Assembly: GCA_964500525.1 (NCBI GenBank)
Contig: CAZCOE010000047.1
Location: forward strand, 1 to 7,549
Reading direction: 5' to 3'
From: RGIG7378 sp964500525
GTDB taxonomy: Bacteria > Bacillota > Clostridia > RGIG7378
DNA length: 7,549 nt
Below the pieces are notes generated by a model that did no database searches, had not been told where the DNA came from, and worked only from the letters and a program-made list of their open reading frames with translations. This document shows positions 4,880-7,549 of this stretch, in pieces (the first letter of the stretch is position 1; every line of letters starts with the position of its first letter). The translations under genes and the position numbers were made by a program.

Positions 4880-6691
4880 ATGTCTGAACGACAGAAGTAT
4901 ATACGCAATTTTTGCATCATCGCACATATCGACCACGGCAAATCCACATTGGCCGACCGGCTTATTGAGTCCACCGGCGTGCTCACAGCCAGAGAGATGG
5001 AGGATCAGGTCCTGGACAACATGGACCTGGAGAGGGAGCGGGGCATTACCATCAAGGCCCAATCCGTCCGCATGGTGTACAAGCATTCCGACGGTCACGA
5101 ATACATCTTTAACTTGATTGACACTCCCGGACACGTGGACTTTAGCTACGAGGTTTCCCGTTCCCTGGCCGCCTGCGAAGGGGCTATTCTTGTGGTTGAC
5201 GCTGCCCAGGGCGTGGAGGCCCAGACTCTGGCCAATGTGTATCTGGCCATTGACAATGATTTGGAGGTTCTGCCTGTTCTCAACAAGGTGGACCTGCCCA
5301 GTGCAGATCCTGAGGCCGTGAGAGCAGAGATTGAGGATGTTATCGGCATCGACGCCTCCATGGCGCCATGCATCTCCGCCAAGAACAAGATTAATATCCA
5401 AGAGGTGTTTGACCGCATCGTGGATACTCTGCCCTGTCCCCGGGGAGATGAGGAAGCTCCTCTCAAGGGACTGGTTTTCGACTCATATTACGACAGCTAC
5501 AAGGGCGTAATTGTCCACACCAGCATCAAGGACGGCTCTGTGAAAACCGGCGACTCCATCAGATTTATGAACTCCGGCTCCGTATACCAGATTACAGAGC
5601 TGGGATACTTTAAGCCCGGAGGCTATGTTCCCACCAACGAGCTTATGGCCGGAGACGTGGGATATATTGTTGCCAGCATCAAAAACGTGAGAGACATTAC
5701 TGTTGGCGATACCATTACCCTTGACAGCAGACCTGCTGCAGAACCACTGCCCGGATATCACGAGGTTCATCCCATGGTATACTGCGGCATTTATCCTCTG
5801 GACGGCTCCGAATACGACGAGCTCAAAGAGGCCATGGAAAAGCTGCAGCTGAACGACGCTGCCTTCCACTTCGAGCCTGAGACCTCTGCCGCTTTGGGCT
5901 TTGGCTTCCGCTGCGGATTTCTCGGCCTGCTACACATGGAGATTACCCAGGAGCGCCTTGAACGTGAGTACAATATGGATATAATCACCACCGCTCCCAG
6001 CGTTATCTACAAGGTGCACAAGACCGACGGTACAGTTATGGACCTGGACAACCCCTCTAACCTGCCCGGTCCCACAGAGATCGAGTACATGGAGGAGCCC
6101 ATTGTGTCCGCCTCCATCATGACACCCAAGGAGTATGTAGGCAATATTATGAAGCTGGTTCAGGACCGCCGCGGTGTCTACCTGGACATGAAATATCTGG
6201 ATGTGACCAGGGTTATTCTGGAGTACGAGATTCCACTGAACGAGATCATCTACGACTTCTTCGACTCCCTCAAGAGCCGCACCAAGGGGTATGCCTCCTT
6301 TGACTATCGGCTCAAGGGATATGCCCAGTCGGACCTGGTAAAGCTGGACTTCTATATGAATGGAGAAATTGTGGATGCCCTGTCCTTTATCGTGTTCAAG
6401 GATAACGCCTATCCCAGGGCCCGCAGATTGGCAGAGCGGCTGAAGGAAGTTATTCCCAGGCAGCAGTTTGAGGTGCCTATTCAGGCATATATCGGCGGCA
6501 AGATCATCGCCCGGGAGACTGTCCGTGCCTACCGCAAGGACGTTACCGCCAAGTGCTACGGCGGCGACATTACCCGCAAGAAGAAGCTGCTGGAAAAGCA
6601 AAAAGAGGGCAAAAAGCGCATGCGCCAGTTTGGCACCGTGGAGCTCCCCGGCGAGGCGTTCATGGCGGTGCTGAAAATGGGGGACGATTGA
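4880..6691 (+). CDS. lepA: Elongation factor 4 (LepA), ribosomal GTPase
   Basis: LepA is a translational GTPase related to EF-G that binds the ribosome and has been linked to back-translocation, translation initiation and 30S assembly. The 603 residues match the usual length of about 600. GTPase motifs: G1 AHIDHGKST 15-23, G2 RGITI 54-58, G3 DTPGH 81-85, G4 NKVD 135-138 and G5 SAK 167-169. Domain II follows from about 185, with EF-G-like domains III and V after it. The LepA-specific C-terminal domain ends in the basic segment DVTAKCYGGDITRKKK and the stretch RMRQFGTVELPGEAF. All parts are intact. GGAG nine bases before the ATG serves as the ribosome binding site. Linkage with gpr is common in Clostridia. 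Confidence 0.98.
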   Translation: MSERQKYIRNFCIIAHIDHGKSTLADRLIESTGVLTAREMEDQVLDNMDLERERGITIKAQSVRMVYKHSDGHEYIFNLIDTPGHVDFSYEVSRSLAACEGAILVVDAAQGVEAQTLANVYLAIDNDLEVLPVLNKVDLPSADPEAVRAEIEDVIGIDASMAPCISAKNKINIQEVFDRIVDTLPCPRGDEEAPLKGLVFDSYYDSYKGVIVHTSIKDGSVKTGDSIRFMNSGSVYQITELGYFKPGGYVPTNELMAGDVGYIVASIKNVRDITVGDTITLDSRPAAEPLPGYHEVHPMVYCGIYPLDGSEYDELKEAMEKLQLNDAAFHFEPETSAALGFGFRCGFLGLLHMEITQERLEREYNMDIITTAPSVIYKVHKTDGTVMDLDNPSNLPGPTEIEYMEEPIVSASIMTPKEYVGNIMKLVQDRRGVYLDMKYLDVTRVILEYEIPLNEIIYDFFDSLKSRTKGYASFDYRLKGYAQSDLVKLDFYMNGEIVDALSFIVFKDNAYPRARRLAERLKEVIPRQQFEVPIQAYIGGKIIARETVRAYRKDVTAKCYGGDITRKKKLLEKQKEGKKRMRQFGTVELPGEAFMAVLKMGDD

Positions 6692-6762
6692 GCCCTGACC
6701 GCATGAAAACAAGCGGCCGTTTCGTTTCATTCTTGACGAATAATCTTAACAAAAAAGCCTGC

Positions 6763-6777
6763 CAAATCGACGGTTTG
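6763..6777 (+). other. Small hairpin just before the CvpA-family ribosome binding site
   Basis: CAAATC (6763-6768) pairs with GGTTTG (6772-6777) over 6 bp including one G-U, around a 3-nt GAC loop. The purine-rich GAGGGGG of the next gene starts with the last base of the stem. The stem is AT-rich and probably weak, so any effect on initiation would be modest. The rest of 6692-6788 holds an imperfect hairpin at 6705-6728 without a T-run, and no promoter I can support. Confidence 0.35.
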
Positions 6778-6788
6778 AGGGGGAACGC

Positions 6789-7496
6789 ATGAATATTGTC
6801 GACATCGTTATTCTGGTCATTCTGGGCGTCAGCGTGGTGTACGGGCTGTACCGGGGCTTTGTGCACACCATTCTTTCGGTTGCCTGCTGTCTGATTTCCG
6901 TTTTGCTGGCCTTTTCCTTTAGCCCCAAGCTGGCCGCCATTGTCAGCGGCAGCCAGGGCGTTTCCTCCTCGCTGGCCACCTATACGGACGCCGTCACCCG
7001 GGTGGGCGACTACGATTTGGCCTCCACTCCCGTGGATCAGCTTTCCCAGGGGATTATCGACCAGGTGATGGAAAGCGTGGCGCTGCCCGCGCCCATTGCG
7101 GATATTTTGGAAAACAATCTCGTCAATCACGTTTTCTCCGGCACGGGGCTGACCACCGTAAACGATTACGTGTCCAACACCGTGGTGGCCATCGCGGTGA
7201 ACGTGCTGTGCTTTATCGTGTGCTTTGCAGTGAGCTACCTGTTGCTGTCCGTGGTGGTCAGCCTCATCCAGCACGTTTTCCGTTTGCCGCTTCTCAAGCA
7301 ATTGGATTGGCTGGCAGGCGGGGCCTTCGGCCTGGTGCGCGGGGCGCTGCTATTGTACGTGCTGTTCCTGCTGGTGCCCATTCTCAGCACGGTTGTCCCG
7401 CTGGACGCCTTCAACGAGCTGCTGTCCCAGAGCACGCTGGCCCCGCTGTTTGGCAGCGACGGGTTCTTCGCCGGCGTCATTGCCGGAAAGCTCTAA
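6789..7496 (+). CDS. CvpA-family membrane protein
   Basis: The 235-residue protein has four hydrophobic segments: about 4-22, 27-46, 132-160 and 174-199. A polar region at 50-130, rich in Ser, Thr and Asp, separates the second and third. The opening MNIVDIVILVILGVSVVYGLYRG fits the CvpA pattern (N-x-x-D, hydrophobic run, G-x-x-x-G), and LDWLAGGAFGLVRGALL at 172-188 is the family's Gly-rich last helix. The family is named for colicin V production in E. coli, but its molecular role is not settled; many Firmicutes carry such a gene without any bacteriocin. GAGGGGG lies five bases before the ATG, and two stops (TAA TAA) end it. It lies 97 bases after lepA and could share its transcript; I see no promoter of its own. 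Confidence 0.8.
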   Translation: MNIVDIVILVILGVSVVYGLYRGFVHTILSVACCLISVLLAFSFSPKLAAIVSGSQGVSSSLATYTDAVTRVGDYDLASTPVDQLSQGIIDQVMESVALPAPIADILENNLVNHVFSGTGLTTVNDYVSNTVVAIAVNVLCFIVCFAVSYLLLSVVVSLIQHVFRLPLLKQLDWLAGGAFGLVRGALLLYVLFLLVPILSTVVPLDAFNELLSQSTLAPLFGSDGFFAGVIAGKL

Positions 7497-7501
7497 TAAA
7501 C

Positions 7502-7549
7502 AACTGCCGCGTTGCCCACCTGGAACGATTCCGGGGCCACGCGGCAGTT
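7502..7549 (+). terminator. Strong hairpin terminator at the window end
   Basis: AACTGCCGCGT (7502-7512) and ACGCGGCAGTT (7539-7549) are perfect 11-bp complements. Inside, GCCC can pair with GGGC and GGAA with TTCC. The hairpin starts 5 bases after the CvpA-family gene's first stop codon. The T-run expected for an intrinsic terminator would lie beyond the window. The A-rich sequence on the left (AATAAACAA) could serve as a T-run on the other strand, so it may work in both directions. Confidence 0.8.

Noticed and set aside
6705..6728. Terminator after lepA
   Set aside because: The imperfect hairpin (4 plus 4 pairs around a 2x2 mismatch) is not followed by a T-run.
5930..6730. Long minus-strand frame opposite lepA
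   Set aside because: It is a shadow of lepA codon usage, has no ribosome binding site or family features, and overlaps a fully conserved gene.
6733..6757. Promoter for the CvpA-family gene starting with TTGACG
   Set aside because: No acceptable -10 hexamer lies 16-18 bases downstream; the sequence there is an A-run and AGCCTG.
6480..7549. Change in base composition suggesting transfer or a junction
   Set aside because: CpG and GCG look somewhat more frequent here than in the met genes, but a few lines counted by eye differ only modestly, the rise seems to begin inside lepA, and the genes are ordinary core genes.

Overview
This window looks like chromosomal core sequence from an endospore-forming member of the Clostridia (Firmicutes) of moderate GC. 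The evidence is a germination protease gene (gpr) followed by a CwlD-like cortex amidase and lying divergent to lepA, strong AGGAGG-type ribosome binding sites, and a metY-metA methionine pair. I cannot name the genus; a gut Oscillospirales-type organism is only an impression.

Layout. Bases 1-411 carry no credible gene. They hold a direct tandem array of about 62-63 bp units built from 7-bp sub-repeats, a short perfect hairpin, and one inverted copy of the unit that runs into the metA stop codon. Bases 407-2621 (minus strand) are a tight two-gene operon: metY (O-acetylhomoserine sulfhydrylase), then metA (homoserine O-acyltransferase, probably acetyl-CoA-using because residue 111 is Glu). Bases 2622-2841 are the operon's control region. 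Bases 2936-4731 (minus) are gpr and cwlD, overlapping by 19 bases, with a forespore-type (sigma-F/G-like) promoter. Bases 4880-6691 (plus) are lepA (elongation factor 4) with a sigma-A-like promoter. Bases 6789-7496 (plus) encode a four-helix CvpA-family membrane protein, and the window ends inside or at a strong hairpin terminator.

The most interesting region is the 180-nt leader of metY-metA. A near-consensus promoter (TTGACA, 17 bp, TAGAAT) is followed by an uncatalogued 15-codon ORF, MMYNMCSMMMPISAY. Six of its 15 residues are Met, with three in a row. After it come a candidate antiterminator whose 5' arm overlaps the ORF's stop codon, and then an intrinsic terminator with a T-rich tail just before the metY ribosome binding site. 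This is the architecture of classical ribosome-mediated attenuation (as in trp, his and thr operons), here apparently tuned to methionine. Clostridia usually use a SAM riboswitch or a T-box in this position, and I see the core motifs of neither.

How the genes work together: MetA acylates homoserine, and MetY exchanges the acyl group for sulfide to give homocysteine, the precursor of methionine. A methionine-codon attenuator would let low charged tRNA-Met switch both genes on. GPR and the CwlD-like amidase both belong to spore formation and germination: GPR degrades small acid-soluble spore proteins, and CwlD prepares cortex peptidoglycan. LepA and the CvpA-like protein are separate housekeeping genes.
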